The notes: generated by a model from the sequence alone, not told the origin. A stretch of DNA of 22,151 nt from Coriobacteriaceae bacterium (GCA_015062635.1 SUUF01000024.1:1-22151), one strand, 5' to 3'. Counted from the first letter of the stretch, positions 1 through 7,514 are shown. Numbers and translations: made by a program.

Positions 1-404
1 AGGCCCAGCGTGCGCCCGAGCTCCTCCTCGAAGATGCGCCGGAACGCGCGGCGGAACCGGTTGCGGAACGTCTCGAACCCATCGGCTTGCGCCACCAGGC
101 GGAAGAAGTCGATCTCCTGGTTCATCTGCGTAGTCGCGCGCTCGAGCAGGCCGGCGACGCCATGCCCCTCTGCTTCCGGTTGGTCGCCCAAGATGGCGGC
201 GGTCATGTCATCGACGTATTCGGTCAGGATGTCGGAAATCGTGTCGTAGTGCGAGTAGAACGTCATGCGGTTCACATTCGCGCACTCGGTCAGGCGTTTC
301 ACGGAGATGTTGCCCGTGCCCTCTTCCTTCACCAGGTCGATGTAGGCGCGGCGCAGCGCTTCGCGATTCTTAACAAAGCGCAGGTCGTTCGAGGTCCGGT
401 ACAT
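1..404 (-). CDS. TetR/AcrR-family transcriptional regulator (3' end beyond window)
   Basis: The minus strand is open from an ATG at 404 to the window edge, giving 134 visible residues; the C-terminus is missing. The N-terminus has the TetR DNA-binding layout: a first helix (about residues 13-27, KNREALRRAYIDLVKEEG), then SVKRLTECANVNRMTFYSHY (about 34-53), the typical helix-turn-helix ending in the F/Y-Y-x-H/Y-F-like motif. The rest would be the helical ligand-binding and dimer domain. A GGGGGAGG-like ribosome site lies just upstream of the start (about 411-420 on the plus strand). The gene is divergent from the 7-TM membrane protein at 780, with 375 bases between them that hold AT-rich dyads, so it probably represses itself and that neighbour. 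The ligand is unknown. Family call is firm; target is inferred. Confidence 0.85.
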   Translation of the reverse strand, partial: MYRTSNDLRFVKNREALRRAYIDLVKEEGTGNISVKRLTECANVNRMTFYSHYDTISDILTEYVDDMTAAILGDQPEAEGHGVAGLLERATTQMNQEIDFFRLVAQADGFETFRNRFRRAFRRIFEEELGRTLG

Positions 405-426
405 GGCGTTCCTCCCCCATCAATTT

Positions 427-471
427 ATGAGCATGTGCTTATTATTAATCATATGCCTAATAAATGCTCAT
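427..471. promoter_or_regulatory. AT-rich dyad, candidate TetR operator
   Basis: Just upstream of the TetR start is an AT-rich island in otherwise GC-rich DNA. ATGAGCAT (427-434) and ATGCTCAT (464-471) are perfect inverted 8-mers; inside lie TTATTA (439-444) and TAATAA (458-463), also inverted. TGAGCA-tg-TGCTTA at 428-441 forms a compact second dyad. The half-site TGAGCA therefore occurs three times. Repeated half-sites over a regulator's own promoter region fit autoregulation. Assignment to this TetR is inference. Confidence 0.4.
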
Positions 472-620
472 TGTGAATATGGCTTACCGCTTCTACATTG
501 GGGCTAGGAGTTGCGGCGGTGACCTGCTTGCGGAGACCCTTCGACCCCGCGCCTACGGCGTTCCGCCGCCCTGCATACCTCCGCTTCGCTCCGGAATCGG
601 GACAGAGGGGTGGTTGCGGC

Positions 621-752
621 TTCGCCGTTCCGTTCGGGATGACGGGGTCGAGGCTTCGCCGCTCCGCCCAGGATGGCAGAGGGGATTGCAACTTCATCAC
701 TCCGCTCGGGTTGGCATTGCGGCATTCGCTTTACCGCTCCGCTCAGGATGTT
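621..752. repeat. Four degenerate copies of a ~23-bp repeat
   Basis: The spacer between the TetR gene and the membrane protein (405-779) is non-coding and largely made of degenerate repeats. Units start at about 621, 655, 693 and 730 (spacing 34, 38 and 37 bases) and share the core CCGCTCCGCTCGGGATG with substitutions (for example CCGTTCCGTTCGGGATG and CCGCTCCGCTCAGGATG). A weaker related piece lies at about 580-600. The same core recurs near the other end of the window (CGCTCGGAATGAC, 21832-21844), so it is probably a dispersed intergenic repeat of this genome. No coding potential is apparent. Confidence 0.5.
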
Positions 753-779
753 TCCGCTGGTTATGAAAGGAAAGACGCA

Positions 780-1589
780 ATGGGCTACTTCATCGCGATG
801 CTCGTGTCGGGCTATCCGTCGGGCGACTGCCTGCCGGAGAACTTCCTGCAGCACCTCACCCCCGGCGCGCCGGATTTCGCCTTCACGCTGACGGCCGTCA
901 TCTTGGCGGTCGCCTTCGGCCTGCTCGTGTACATCATCCCCATCATCCTCACCGAGACCGAGCACATCCAGCCGTACCCGCTGTGGCTGCACTGCTTCTA
1001 CTGGGCGGCCGACTTCATGGGCATCTGGGTGTTCCTCGACGCCTTCCTGAAATACGACCTGTTCTACATGTTCGGCCTGCTGGCGCTGGGCGAGGCCATC
1101 TGGGTGGCCATGGAAACGTACTGCCTGCAGCGCGCCATGACCTACGAGCGCGAGCTCAACTGGAAGCCCGACTGGTCGTTCCGCCAGCGCCTGACCAACA
1201 TCATCCTGCTCGTCGTCGTGTTCTTCGTGGGCCTGAACCTGCTGCGCGTGGAGCTGCACGACCCCACGATGTGGAAGTTCTGGATCTTCACGCAGGTGCT
1301 CATCACCACCGTGCCGGGCCTGGAGCTCGAGCGTCGCGGCTACCGCCTGGGCAACGCCCGCATCCTGAACATCGTGTTCATCTGCGTGGCCGTGGTGTCG
1401 TTCAACCCCTGGTGCAACATGTGGATGGCCATCGCGCCCGATTTCTTCTCGCTCGAGGTGAACCCCTGGTACTACCTCATGGGCATCGTGTGCACGTTCT
1501 TCGCGCTGCGCGGCGTGGTGATTTACGAGAAGCTGCCCGAGAAGCCCGCCATCGTGGAGGCCACCGGCAAGAAGCCGCTTCTGAAGTAG
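780..1589 (+). CDS. Seven-TM integral membrane protein of unknown function
   Basis: A 269-residue protein with about seven predicted hydrophobic spans, near residues 35-56, 68-88, 93-112, 139-157, 165-180, 194-210 and 229-248. Loops between them are short, with conserved-looking polar features such as ETEHIQPYP (58-66) and LELERRGYRL (181-190), and a basic tail (ATGKKPLLK). The start at 780 is preferred because GAAAGGAAAG sits directly upstream; the reading frame stays open further upstream only through the low-complexity repeat spacer. I do not recognise the family. Its position divergent from a TetR regulator suggests regulated expression, possibly a transporter-like or membrane-enzyme role, but no catalytic motif is visible. 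Confidence 0.75.
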   Translation: MGYFIAMLVSGYPSGDCLPENFLQHLTPGAPDFAFTLTAVILAVAFGLLVYIIPIILTETEHIQPYPLWLHCFYWAADFMGIWVFLDAFLKYDLFYMFGLLALGEAIWVAMETYCLQRAMTYERELNWKPDWSFRQRLTNIILLVVVFFVGLNLLRVELHDPTMWKFWIFTQVLITTVPGLELERRGYRLGNARILNIVFICVAVVSFNPWCNMWMAIAPDFFSLEVNPWYYLMGIVCTFFALRGVVIYEKLPEKPAIVEATGKKPLLK

Positions 1590-1602
1590 GGCCGTGGAAT
1601 GC

Positions 1603-1673
1603 AGCGTGCGTAATCTGGTTTCCGCAAAATGCGACCTTGGGTTTTGTGAAGGTGGGGTCAGATTACGCACGCT
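1603..1673. repeat. 71-bp inverted-repeat element with two internal hairpins
   Basis: Perfect 15-bp terminal inverted repeats, AGCGTGCGTAATCTG (1603-1617) and CAGATTACGCACGCT (1659-1673), enclose two further dyads: CGCA/TGCG (1623-1626 with 1630-1633, loop AAA) and ACCTT/AAGGT (1634-1638 with 1649-1653). The whole folds on paper as a three-way junction. It begins 13 bases after the membrane-protein stop and its right arm overlaps the stop codon (1672-1674) of the opposing zinc-ribbon gene. It could act as a bidirectional terminator, although it has no T-tract, or be a small REP/MITE-like element. Confidence 0.6.
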
Positions 1674-1959
1674 ATCTCGAATACAGGTCGGCGAACCGGA
1701 TGATTCGGCAGCCCGTATCGCGTGGGCGTGTCCAGTCGTCGGGCACGCGAGCGCCTGCGGGTGCTTCCACCACCTGCAAATAACGGCAGTTCGGGCATTT
1801 GTCGATGCCGACATTGGGGCTCGGCGTGGGTTTCACGAAAAGCGCCGCCTGGTGGCACTCCGGGCAGATGCGCTTCTGCTTGTGCCGGCTGCGGAAATAC
1901 GGGGTCATATCCTCTACCGTGCGGTATCGGTGCTCAGGCTCATCGGGCCAGTGTGTCAT
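1672..1959 (-). CDS. Small zinc-ribbon protein
   Basis: A 95-residue protein with two CxxC knuckles, CPECHQ (about residues 32-37) and CPNCRY (about 54-59), separated by about 18 residues: a classic four-cysteine zinc ribbon. The rest is hydrophilic, without signal peptide or membrane span. The start at 1959 is chosen because AAAGGA lies upstream at normal spacing; the frame stays open 25 codons further up without a comparable ribosome site. The stop codon lies inside the inverted-repeat element 1603-1673, so the original C-terminus may have been altered. Convergent with the 7-TM gene. Function unknown; zinc ribbons of this size can bind nucleic acid or protein. Confidence 0.65.
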   Translation of the reverse strand: MTHWPDEPEHRYRTVEDMTPYFRSRHKQKRICPECHQAALFVKPTPSPNVGIDKCPNCRYLQVVEAPAGARVPDDWTRPRDTGCRIIRFADLYSR

Positions 1960-2038
1960 GGATGCTCGTCCTTTCATCGATGTTGGCAGGACCACCTTGC
2001 ATGCTGCAGGTTGGTGCCGGGGTCGTGGAGCCAACTCT

Positions 2039-2167
2039 CTATCCCGGCTCTGGATAAAAGCTTGTGCGTAAAGCGAACAATTGGGACAGTCTCCAATTAT
2101 ACCCGTGTTGCAAATCGCCGCCGAGCGCTTCGAACGCGAATTCGGTTACGCGGTCAGTGGGGTGCAT
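2039..2167 (-). CDS. Possible 42-residue hypothetical protein
   Basis: A short open frame starts with ATG at 2167 and encodes a protein beginning MHPTDRVTEFAFEALGG and ending TSFYPEPG. Codon use and amino-acid content look protein-like rather than random, but the upstream ribosome site is weak and the frame overlaps a possible operator at 2079-2101. It could be a small gene, a remnant, or chance. No family recognised. Confidence 0.25.
   Translation of the reverse strand: MHPTDRVTEFAFEALGGDLQHGYNWRLSQLFALRTSFYPEPG
2079..2101. promoter_or_regulatory. Dyad overlapping a minus-strand TATAAT
   Basis: AATTGG (2079-2084) and CCAATT (2093-2098) are inverted, with GAC/GTC also pairing inside. On the minus strand the dyad abuts a perfect TATAAT (2101 to 2096), reading towards the zinc-ribbon gene whose start lies about 135 bases away. 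The layout resembles a repressor site over a -10 box, but no convincing -35 is visible and the short open frame 2039-2167 crosses it. Confidence 0.25.
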
Positions 2168-2249
2168 GTCCGTCTATCGCCAACGATTTCCTTTTGTCTG
2201 CGCTAGTTCCACTCTGACGAAACCGCGTAATCATGACAGCTTCTCGAGT

Positions 2250-2512
2250 TTAAAGGGTGTCCTTTAGGTGGGCATACGAGCGGATTGGCGGCCGAATGAG
2301 TCGAACGGCCTCCGACTCATTCAGCTGCTCGCGGATGTAGATGGTGCGGGGTTCCCGGTAGTCGAGAATGGCATCGCGCCAGGCCTTGGTCGCCAGGGGC
2401 CCACCTCCCCGCAGTGCCGGGTGGACGGGTTCGCATAGGCGCGGACGACAGCCGCGACGGCAACGTTGTGCAGGGCCCCCGCAACAGTATGCAGAATGTG
2501 TCTTTCCCGTGG
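2250..2512 (-). pseudogene. Frameshifted gene remnant, family unknown
   Basis: On the minus strand, codon-biased protein-like sequence runs without a start codon from about 2512 (…TVAGALHNVAVAAVVRAYAN…), then continues in another frame after the run GGGGCCC at 2396-2402 (PLATKAWRDAILDYREPRT… to a TAA at 2250-2252). One inserted base would restore a single frame ending SYAHLKDTL. Both halves favour G/C at third positions, as in real genes here. An inverted repeat, GAATGAGTCG (2294-2303) with CGACTCATTC (2313-2322), sits inside the second half and lacks a T-tract. The 5' end is lost against the rpsB promoter. I do not recognise the family. Together with 1960-2250 this fills the long gap before rpsB. 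Confidence 0.35.
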
Positions 2513-2529
2513 TCAGCGCCGTTTGGTGC

Positions 2530-2648
2530 TATACTGCCAGAGTTTCTATATTTCACATGCGAGGTGGACCTTGCCTGCGAGTGGCCAACCGAAAAAGGCT
2601 GCGGGACAAGGGGCGAAGCCGCGCAGAGGACTAACGAATGGAGTGATT
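2530..2648 (+). promoter_or_regulatory. rpsB promoter and ~110-nt structured leader
   Basis: TATACT at 2530-2535 is a good -10 box; the -35 is poor (TTTCCC at 2503-2508 is too distant). The leader of about 110 bases holds complementary segments, CCTTG (2569-2573) with CAAGG (2607-2611), enclosing a GGCC-rich part. GGAG at 2640-2643 is the ribosome site, five bases before the rpsB start. S2 autoregulation through the mRNA leader is known in other bacteria, so this leader may do the same; that is inference. Confidence 0.4.
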
Positions 2649-3452
2649 ATGGCTAAGGTCAGCATCCAGACCCTGCTCGAAGCAGGCGCCCATTTCGGGC
2701 ATCAAACCCGTCGTTGGAACCCCAAGATGAAGCCGTTCATCTTCGGCAGCCGCGGCGACATCTACATTCTCGACCTCAAGCAGACCCTCATCGGCATGGA
2801 CCGTGTGTATTCCTTCGTCCAGCAGACCGCTTCCAAGGGCGGCACCGTGCTGTTCGTGGGCACCAAGAAGCAGGCTCAGGAGAGCGTTGCCGAGGCCGCT
2901 AACCGCTGCGGCATGCCCTACGTGAACGCCCGTTGGCTCGGCGGCATGCTCACCAACTTCGCGACCATCCGCACCCGCGTGAACCGCATGGAAGAGCTCG
3001 AGGCCATGGACGCAGACGGCCGTATGGCCCTGCTGCCGAAGAAGGAGCAGATCCTGCTGCACAAGGAGCTCGCCAAGCTGCAGACCAACCTCAACGGCAT
3101 CCGCAACATGAAGTCCACCCCGGATGCGATCTTCGTCATCGACACCAACCGCGAGGACATCGCCGTGCGCGAGGCTCATCGCCTGAACATCCCCGTCATC
3201 GGCACGCTCGACACCAACTGCGATCCCGACGACGTCGACTACGGCATCCCGAGCAACGACGACGCCATCCGCTCCGTCAAGCTGATGACCGAGTTCGTGG
3301 CTGACGCCGTTATCGCCGGCACTGGTGCTGCCGTGACCGCCGAGGAGATGGCGGGCGAGGCTGCCCCCGAGGCCGCTCCGGCTGCCCCCGAGGCCATCGA
3401 CCTCGCCGACCTCCTGAAGAAGGACGCCCCGGCCGAGGAGACTGCTGAATAA
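2649..3452 (+). CDS. rpsB: 30S ribosomal protein S2
   Basis: A 267-residue protein of the bacterial uS2 family. The N-terminus MAKVSIQTLLEAGAHFGHQT and the motif TRRWNPKMKPFIFG are diagnostic, as are WLGGMLTNFATI and PDAIFVIDTNREDIAV in the core and GIPVIGTLDTNCDP-like sequence (here NIPVIGTLDTNCDPDDVDY). It joins the small subunit late, near S1 and the platform, and helps translation initiation. An Ala/Glu/Pro-rich tail of about 40 residues follows the globular domain, as in many actinobacterial S2 proteins. The ATG at 2649 has GGAG five bases upstream. It forms an operon with tsf (58-base gap). Certain. Confidence 0.97.
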   Translation: MAKVSIQTLLEAGAHFGHQTRRWNPKMKPFIFGSRGDIYILDLKQTLIGMDRVYSFVQQTASKGGTVLFVGTKKQAQESVAEAANRCGMPYVNARWLGGMLTNFATIRTRVNRMEELEAMDADGRMALLPKKEQILLHKELAKLQTNLNGIRNMKSTPDAIFVIDTNREDIAVREAHRLNIPVIGTLDTNCDPDDVDYGIPSNDDAIRSVKLMTEFVADAVIAGTGAAVTAEEMAGEAAPEAAPAAPEAIDLADLLKKDAPAEETAE

Positions 3453-3510
3453 GCGCTTCACCTACGTATGAAGACCGCCGCGCATGCGGCATGAACGAAA
3501 GGAATTAACT

Positions 3511-4380
3511 ATGGCCGAAATCAAAGCCGCTATGGTTAAGGAACTGCGCGAGATGACCGGCGCAGGCATGATGGAGTGCAAGAAGGCCCTGGTCGAGGCT
3601 GAGGGCGACATGGATGCCGCCGTCGACGTGCTGCGCAAGGCCGGCCTTGCCGCCGTCGCCAAGAAGGCTGGCCGTGCCACCAACGAGGGCACCGTCTTCG
3701 CCAAGGTTTCCGAGGATGGCACCATGGGCGCCGTCGTCGAGCTCAACTGCGAGACCGACTTCGTGGGCATGAACGAGAAGTTCAAGGCCTATGCCGAGAA
3801 GGTCGCCGACGCCGTGCTGGCCAACGACCCGGCCGACATGGACGCCCTGAAGGCGTCCGAGTTCGGCGGCGAGACCGTCGAGGCCATCGTCACCGACTGC
3901 ATCCATGTGATGGGCGAGAACACCCAGCTGTCCCGCTTCGCTTCCGTGAAGGCCGACGCTGTGTCCTCCTACATCCACATGGGCGGCAAGATCGGCATCC
4001 TCGTCGGCTTCAAGCTGGGCAACGCTGCCACCGCTGCTACCGATGCATTCAAGGCCTATGGCCGCGACATCGCCATGCAGGTCGCCGCTGCCGCTCCCAT
4101 CGCCGCCACGCGCGAGGCTGTCCCGGCCGAGACCGTCGAGCACGAGATGAGCATCTACAAGGCCCAGGCTGCCGAGTCCGGCAAGCCCGAGCAGATTCAG
4201 GTCAAGATCGCCGAGGGCCGCATGAACAAGTTCTTCGGCGAGTTCGTCCTGACCGAGCAGCCGTTCGTGAAGGATTCCGACCTGACGGTTGCCGCTTACA
4301 CCGCCAAGGTTGCCAAGGAGCTCGGCGACACCATCGAGATCACCGAGTTCAAGCGCTTCGTCCTCGGCGAGGCCGAATAA
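3511..4380 (+). CDS. tsf: Translation elongation factor Ts
   Basis: A 289-residue EF-Ts, the nucleotide-exchange factor for EF-Tu. The N-terminal UBA-like domain shows VKELREMTGAGMMECKKAL and GDMDAAVDVLRKAGL; the core carries the EF-Tu-contacting motif, here NCETDFVGMNEKF (usually TDFVARN), so Ala-Arg is replaced by Gly-Met. Two dimerisation-type core subdomains and the C-terminal module (QPFVKDSDLTVA) follow. Full length for the family. The ATG at 3511 has AAAGGA seven bases upstream; a further in-frame ATG at 3484 lacks one. The usual followers pyrH and frr are absent: a strong terminator closes the operon directly after tsf. Confidence 0.96.
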   Translation: MAEIKAAMVKELREMTGAGMMECKKALVEAEGDMDAAVDVLRKAGLAAVAKKAGRATNEGTVFAKVSEDGTMGAVVELNCETDFVGMNEKFKAYAEKVADAVLANDPADMDALKASEFGGETVEAIVTDCIHVMGENTQLSRFASVKADAVSSYIHMGGKIGILVGFKLGNAATAATDAFKAYGRDIAMQVAAAAPIAATREAVPAETVEHEMSIYKAQAAESGKPEQIQVKIAEGRMNKFFGEFVLTEQPFVKDSDLTVAAYTAKVAKELGDTIEITEFKRFVLGEAE

Positions 4381-4403
4381 GCAAGAACGACATCCTTGCA
4401 AGC

Positions 4404-4433
4404 AAGGCCGCTCCTTCGGGAGCGGCCTTTTTT
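4404..4433 (+). terminator. Rho-independent terminator of rpsB-tsf
   Basis: GGCCGCTCC (4406-4414), tetraloop TTCG and GGAGCGGCC (4419-4427) form a perfect 9-bp GC-rich stem followed by six T residues (4428-4433), with AA upstream that can pair with the T-tract. It lies 24 bases after the tsf stop. Confidence 0.92.
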
Positions 4434-4488
4434 CATGGTTGAAGCAGGGAGGCGAGCCAAGGATCGCATTCCATGCCCCGTCCCGTGC

Positions 4489-4947
4489 TTATTCCGCGCA
4501 CAGCTCGAGGAGCGCTCGGCATCCGCGCACGACATCGCGGTACGTGGCATCGAAATTGCCGGTGTACCACGGGTCGGCCACATCGCCGTCTTCTCCCACA
4601 TAAGCGAGCAGCTTCTGGACTTTCGACATGCCCTGCGCGCCGAGTATGCGCCGCAGATGCCAGAGGTTTTCCTCGTCCATGCATACGATGAGGTCCCACG
4701 AATCGGCCTCGTCCGCGCGAATGCGCCGCGCGCGGTGGGGAACGATGGGCACGCCTTCGGCTGCGAGCTTGCGCCGGGCCGGCGGGTACATGGGTTCGCC
4801 GATTTCCTCATTCGTCGTGGCGGCCGAGTCGATGACAAATTCTTCGATTCTGCCGGCGCGGTTCACGAAATCCTGCATCACGCACTGTGCCATCGACGAT
4901 CGGCAGATGTTGCCGTGGCAAACGAAAAGGATGCGGGTTTGATTCAT
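4489..4947 (-). CDS. Low-molecular-weight protein tyrosine phosphatase
   Basis: A 152-residue cytoplasmic phosphatase of the LMW-PTP family. The P-loop VCHGNICRSSMAQ near the N-terminus matches C-x5-R-S, with nucleophile Cys10 and Arg16; the general acid lies in the late DP motif, here ADPWYTGNFD with Asp125. Length and order fit the family. These enzymes remove phosphate from tyrosine in proteins, often controlling capsule or wall kinases; related arsenate reductases share the fold but need extra cysteines, so phosphatase is preferred. The start at 4947 has GGGAG eight bases upstream. Transcribed against rpsB-tsf and away from aroE-like 1; no kinase gene is nearby. Confidence 0.9.
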   Translation of the reverse strand: MNQTRILFVCHGNICRSSMAQCVMQDFVNRAGRIEEFVIDSAATTNEEIGEPMYPPARRKLAAEGVPIVPHRARRIRADEADSWDLIVCMDEENLWHLRRILGAQGMSKVQKLLAYVGEDGDVADPWYTGNFDATYRDVVRGCRALLELCAE

Positions 4948-5195
4948 GGCTGGGCTCCCGTTCGCGCGCGATTGCGCGTGGCAATTCGCATATCCAGATT
5001 CACGAATCGATTCTAGCGCATGCGTGCGTTGCGCCCGAACAGCGGGATGAATTTCCGTTATTCAGGGTTTCGATAAGCGGAGGTGCGTCTTTGCCGTAGA
5101 ATGAACGATGCCGGTGGATACGCAAAGACTGGGCTTTCATCGGCACTCCAACAACCGGGCGCGGGTTACGCCCACCTCGCAGAAGGGATGCACGC

Positions 5196-6074
5196 ATGGC
5201 AATATCGCTTGACATTTCCGGCCACACTCAGCTCATCAGCCTCATTGGCAAGCCGACGGGGCATTCGAAGTCGCCGGTCACCCACACGCTCTCGTTCAAG
5301 AAATGCGGCGTCGACGCCGTGTACCTGGCATTCGACATCGAGCCGGAGGCCCTGCCCGATGTCCTGAACGCGATGCGCGCAATGAAGCGCTGGGCGGGCA
5401 GCAACGTGACGATGCCCTGCAAGCAGGCGGTCATCCCGTATCTCGACGGCCTTTCCGCCGGTGCCGAGCTCATCGGCGCGGTGAACGTCATCGAGAAGAC
5501 CGAAGACGGCAAGCTCATCGGCCACAACAGCGATGGCATGGGCTTCATGGAGAACCTGCGCAAGCAGGGCGTGCAGGTCGAAGGCGCCACGATGACGCTC
5601 ATCGGCCCCGGCGGCGCTGGTTCCGCCGTGCTGGTGCAGGCGGCGCTCGATGGCGTGGCCAAGCTGAATGTGTTCGCGCGGCGTGCTGGCAAAAGCTACA
5701 AGCATGCCGAGCAGCTCATCGCCAAGGTGCGTGAGGCCACGAACTGCGACGCGACGCTGCATGCCATGGAGGACCTCGATGACATGAAGGCCTGCATTGC
5801 CGAGAGCAGCATCCTCGCGAACGCGACCAATGTGGGTATGGGTGCGGGCTGCACCGATACGCCGGTTCCCAAGGAATTCCTCCGCGCCGACCTGGCTGTT
5901 GCTGACTGCATCTACCTGCCCCTGTACACTCAACTGCTCCAAGATGCCCAGGCTGTGGGCGCGAAGGCCATCACTGGCATCGGCATGATGAACGAGCAGG
6001 CAGCTGTCGGCGAGAAGATCTGGTTCGGCATCGACATGCCGGTCGACGAGATCAACGCCGAGCTGAACGGGTAA
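5196..6074 (+). CDS. Shikimate/quinate dehydrogenase family protein (AroE-like 1)
   Basis: A 292-residue NAD(P)-dependent dehydrogenase of the AroE/YdiB family, which interconverts 3-dehydroshikimate and shikimate, or dehydroquinate and quinate. Visible motifs: substrate loop HSKSP (23-27), SNVTMPCK with the catalytic Lys76, HNSDGMGF with the catalytic-pair Asp113 (normally NTDG), Rossmann loop GPGGAG (137-142), LANATNVGMG, and the C-terminal GIGMMNEQAA. The SDG for TDG change and Cys before Lys76 mark it as divergent from biosynthetic AroE. No aroA, aroB, aroC or aroK neighbour is present, which argues for a catabolic paralog. GAAGGGATG precedes the ATG at 5196. Codon use is GC-rich like the housekeeping genes. 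A terminator follows at 6125. Confidence 0.85.
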   Translation: MAISLDISGHTQLISLIGKPTGHSKSPVTHTLSFKKCGVDAVYLAFDIEPEALPDVLNAMRAMKRWAGSNVTMPCKQAVIPYLDGLSAGAELIGAVNVIEKTEDGKLIGHNSDGMGFMENLRKQGVQVEGATMTLIGPGGAGSAVLVQAALDGVAKLNVFARRAGKSYKHAEQLIAKVREATNCDATLHAMEDLDDMKACIAESSILANATNVGMGAGCTDTPVPKEFLRADLAVADCIYLPLYTQLLQDAQAVGAKAITGIGMMNEQAAVGEKIWFGIDMPVDEINAELNG

Positions 6075-6124
6075 TACAAAAACATTGCAACGATGGGCTA
6101 TGGTTTTGCCCAAACATAATTAAT

Positions 6125-6159
6125 CCGAATGGCGTCCCCATCCCTAGGACGCCATTCGG
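6125..6159. terminator. Bidirectional hairpin terminator
   Basis: CCGAATGGCGTCC (6125-6137) and GGACGCCATTCGG (6147-6159) form a perfect 13-bp stem with a 9-base loop, followed by TTT on the plus strand and ATTAATT on the minus strand. It separates aroE-like 1 from the convergent CoA-transferase genes. Confidence 0.7.
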
Positions 6160-6190
6160 TTTGAAGGAGGTCGGTTCTTATTGCTCCATG

Positions 6191-7468
6191 CTAGAGAATC
6201 GGCTTGATACGTCCGTAGCTCGGCGCCGTGACAGCATCGGGAAGTGCCGGGCCGTCGTAACATTTGACCGCACCAGCGTCCACGAGCTCTTTGATTTGGC
6301 TATTGGTATAGCCATGTTCTTCCATAATGCGCTTGGTGTCGTAGCCGATGGGACGACTGCGGTACAGAACGGGGTCCCCGACGCTTCCGAGTCGGATGGG
6401 GCTGGTGGTAAGGGATTTCTTTCCGAACTCGTCGTATGGAAGTGGACGCAGGATATCGCTCGAATACACCTCTTCGTCTGCCAAAACATCTTTCAAGGTG
6501 TTGATCTTCTCGACCGGGACGTCGTTTTCTTTGAAGATGGGCTGCCATTCCTCCCACGTTTTCTGCGCGAATGCGTCCTCGATTATCTGAATGATTTCGG
6601 CGGTGGTATCGTAATCCATGTTCTCCTGCGGGAAGTAGCGGGGGTCGTCGATAAGATCTTCCCTACCTATGAACTTCATGACATGGTTGTAAAAGATGTT
6701 ATAGCTGCCGTAGCACATAATGAACCACACGCCATCGCTGCTGTGGAAGGAGTTGTTGGTGGGGCAGGCGATGTGCTTGCGGGATTTTGGCCACTGGTCG
6801 CGGAACTGCACGCCGGCAAGTCCAGTTTGGAAGCCCCAACAGGCCATATGGTACAGGTTTACCGTAACCTTATCGCCTTCACCACAGCGGTCACGACGCA
6901 CAATCGCTCCCAAGATGCCTGCTGTCAAGGCGATAGCGGCATTCCAGTCGCCGAAGGCAGGAGGAACGTTGCCGGGTGCATAGTGCTCGTCGAATTGGGG
7001 GATGCTCGCAAACAAACCGCCACGGGCGGAATAAGCGGTGGCGTCAAAACCCTTTGCATTTGCCATGGGGCCGTATTCGCCATATCCGCGCATCTGGGCC
7101 CAAATGATTCCCGGGAACCTCTCGTGGATGGTTTCCCAGTCGAATCCGAGCTTCTTCAATGCGGTGTTGCGGTAATTGGTCATCAATACGTCGGCCTCTT
7201 CGAGGAGCTTGTAGACGAACTCCTTGCCTTCGGGGGTTTTGAGGTTGACCGAAATCCATTCCTTGTTCATTGATGCAAGGTCGAATGCCGGGTCGTCGAT
7301 GTCGGTGCGATCCATTTGGAATCCGGGGGCATTCGTGCGGTATTCATCGCCAGAAAACGGTTCTATTTTGTAAACCGTGGCGCCCATTTCTGCGAGGATA
7401 CGAGGACAAGCCGGCCCCGCCACATAACCCGCAAGTTCAACCACTTTGATGCCTTCGATGCCTTTCAT
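6191..7468 (-). CDS. CaiB/BaiF family CoA-transferase 1
   Basis: A 425-residue class III (CaiB/BaiF) protein. The N-terminus GIKVVELAGYVAGPACPRIL with AEMGATVYKIEP is the typical CoA-binding start of this family; ISVNLKTPEGKEF, VLMTNYR and WAQMRGYGEYGP follow, then GFDA with Asp142, the position of the conserved aspartate that forms the acyl anhydride in family transferases. A C-terminal SPIRLGSVGDP segment closes the knot-like fold. Such enzymes move CoA between carboxylic acids or racemise acyl-CoAs. The start at 7468 has AAAGGAG at good spacing; further upstream codons lack one. It lies 46 bases downstream of a second family member and is probably co-transcribed. Substrate unknown. Codon use is less GC-biased than in rpsB, tsf or murA. 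Confidence 0.88.
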   Translation of the reverse strand: MKGIEGIKVVELAGYVAGPACPRILAEMGATVYKIEPFSGDEYRTNAPGFQMDRTDIDDPAFDLASMNKEWISVNLKTPEGKEFVYKLLEEADVLMTNYRNTALKKLGFDWETIHERFPGIIWAQMRGYGEYGPMANAKGFDATAYSARGGLFASIPQFDEHYAPGNVPPAFGDWNAAIALTAGILGAIVRRDRCGEGDKVTVNLYHMACWGFQTGLAGVQFRDQWPKSRKHIACPTNNSFHSSDGVWFIMCYGSYNIFYNHVMKFIGREDLIDDPRYFPQENMDYDTTAEIIQIIEDAFAQKTWEEWQPIFKENDVPVEKINTLKDVLADEEVYSSDILRPLPYDEFGKKSLTTSPIRLGSVGDPVLYRSRPIGYDTKRIMEEHGYTNSQIKELVDAGAVKCYDGPALPDAVTAPSYGRIKPIL

Positions 7469-7514
7469 GAGTATTCTCCTTTCGTTATCGAGTTCGCAAT
7501 TTGGGGATGCTGTA

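Noticed and set aside
504..1814. Long minus-strand open frame opposite the 7-TM gene
   Set aside because: It is the antisense shadow of a codon-biased membrane gene, His/Glu/Arg-rich without any domain.
2294..2322. Hairpin GAATGAGTCG/CGACTCATTC as a terminator related to that at 15561-15589
   Set aside because: Only a 10-base core is shared, there is no T-tract, and it lies within apparent coding remains.
5041..5195. TAGAAT at 5097-5102 as the AroE-like 1 promoter
   Set aside because: No acceptable -35 at 16-18 bases; kept out of the feature list.
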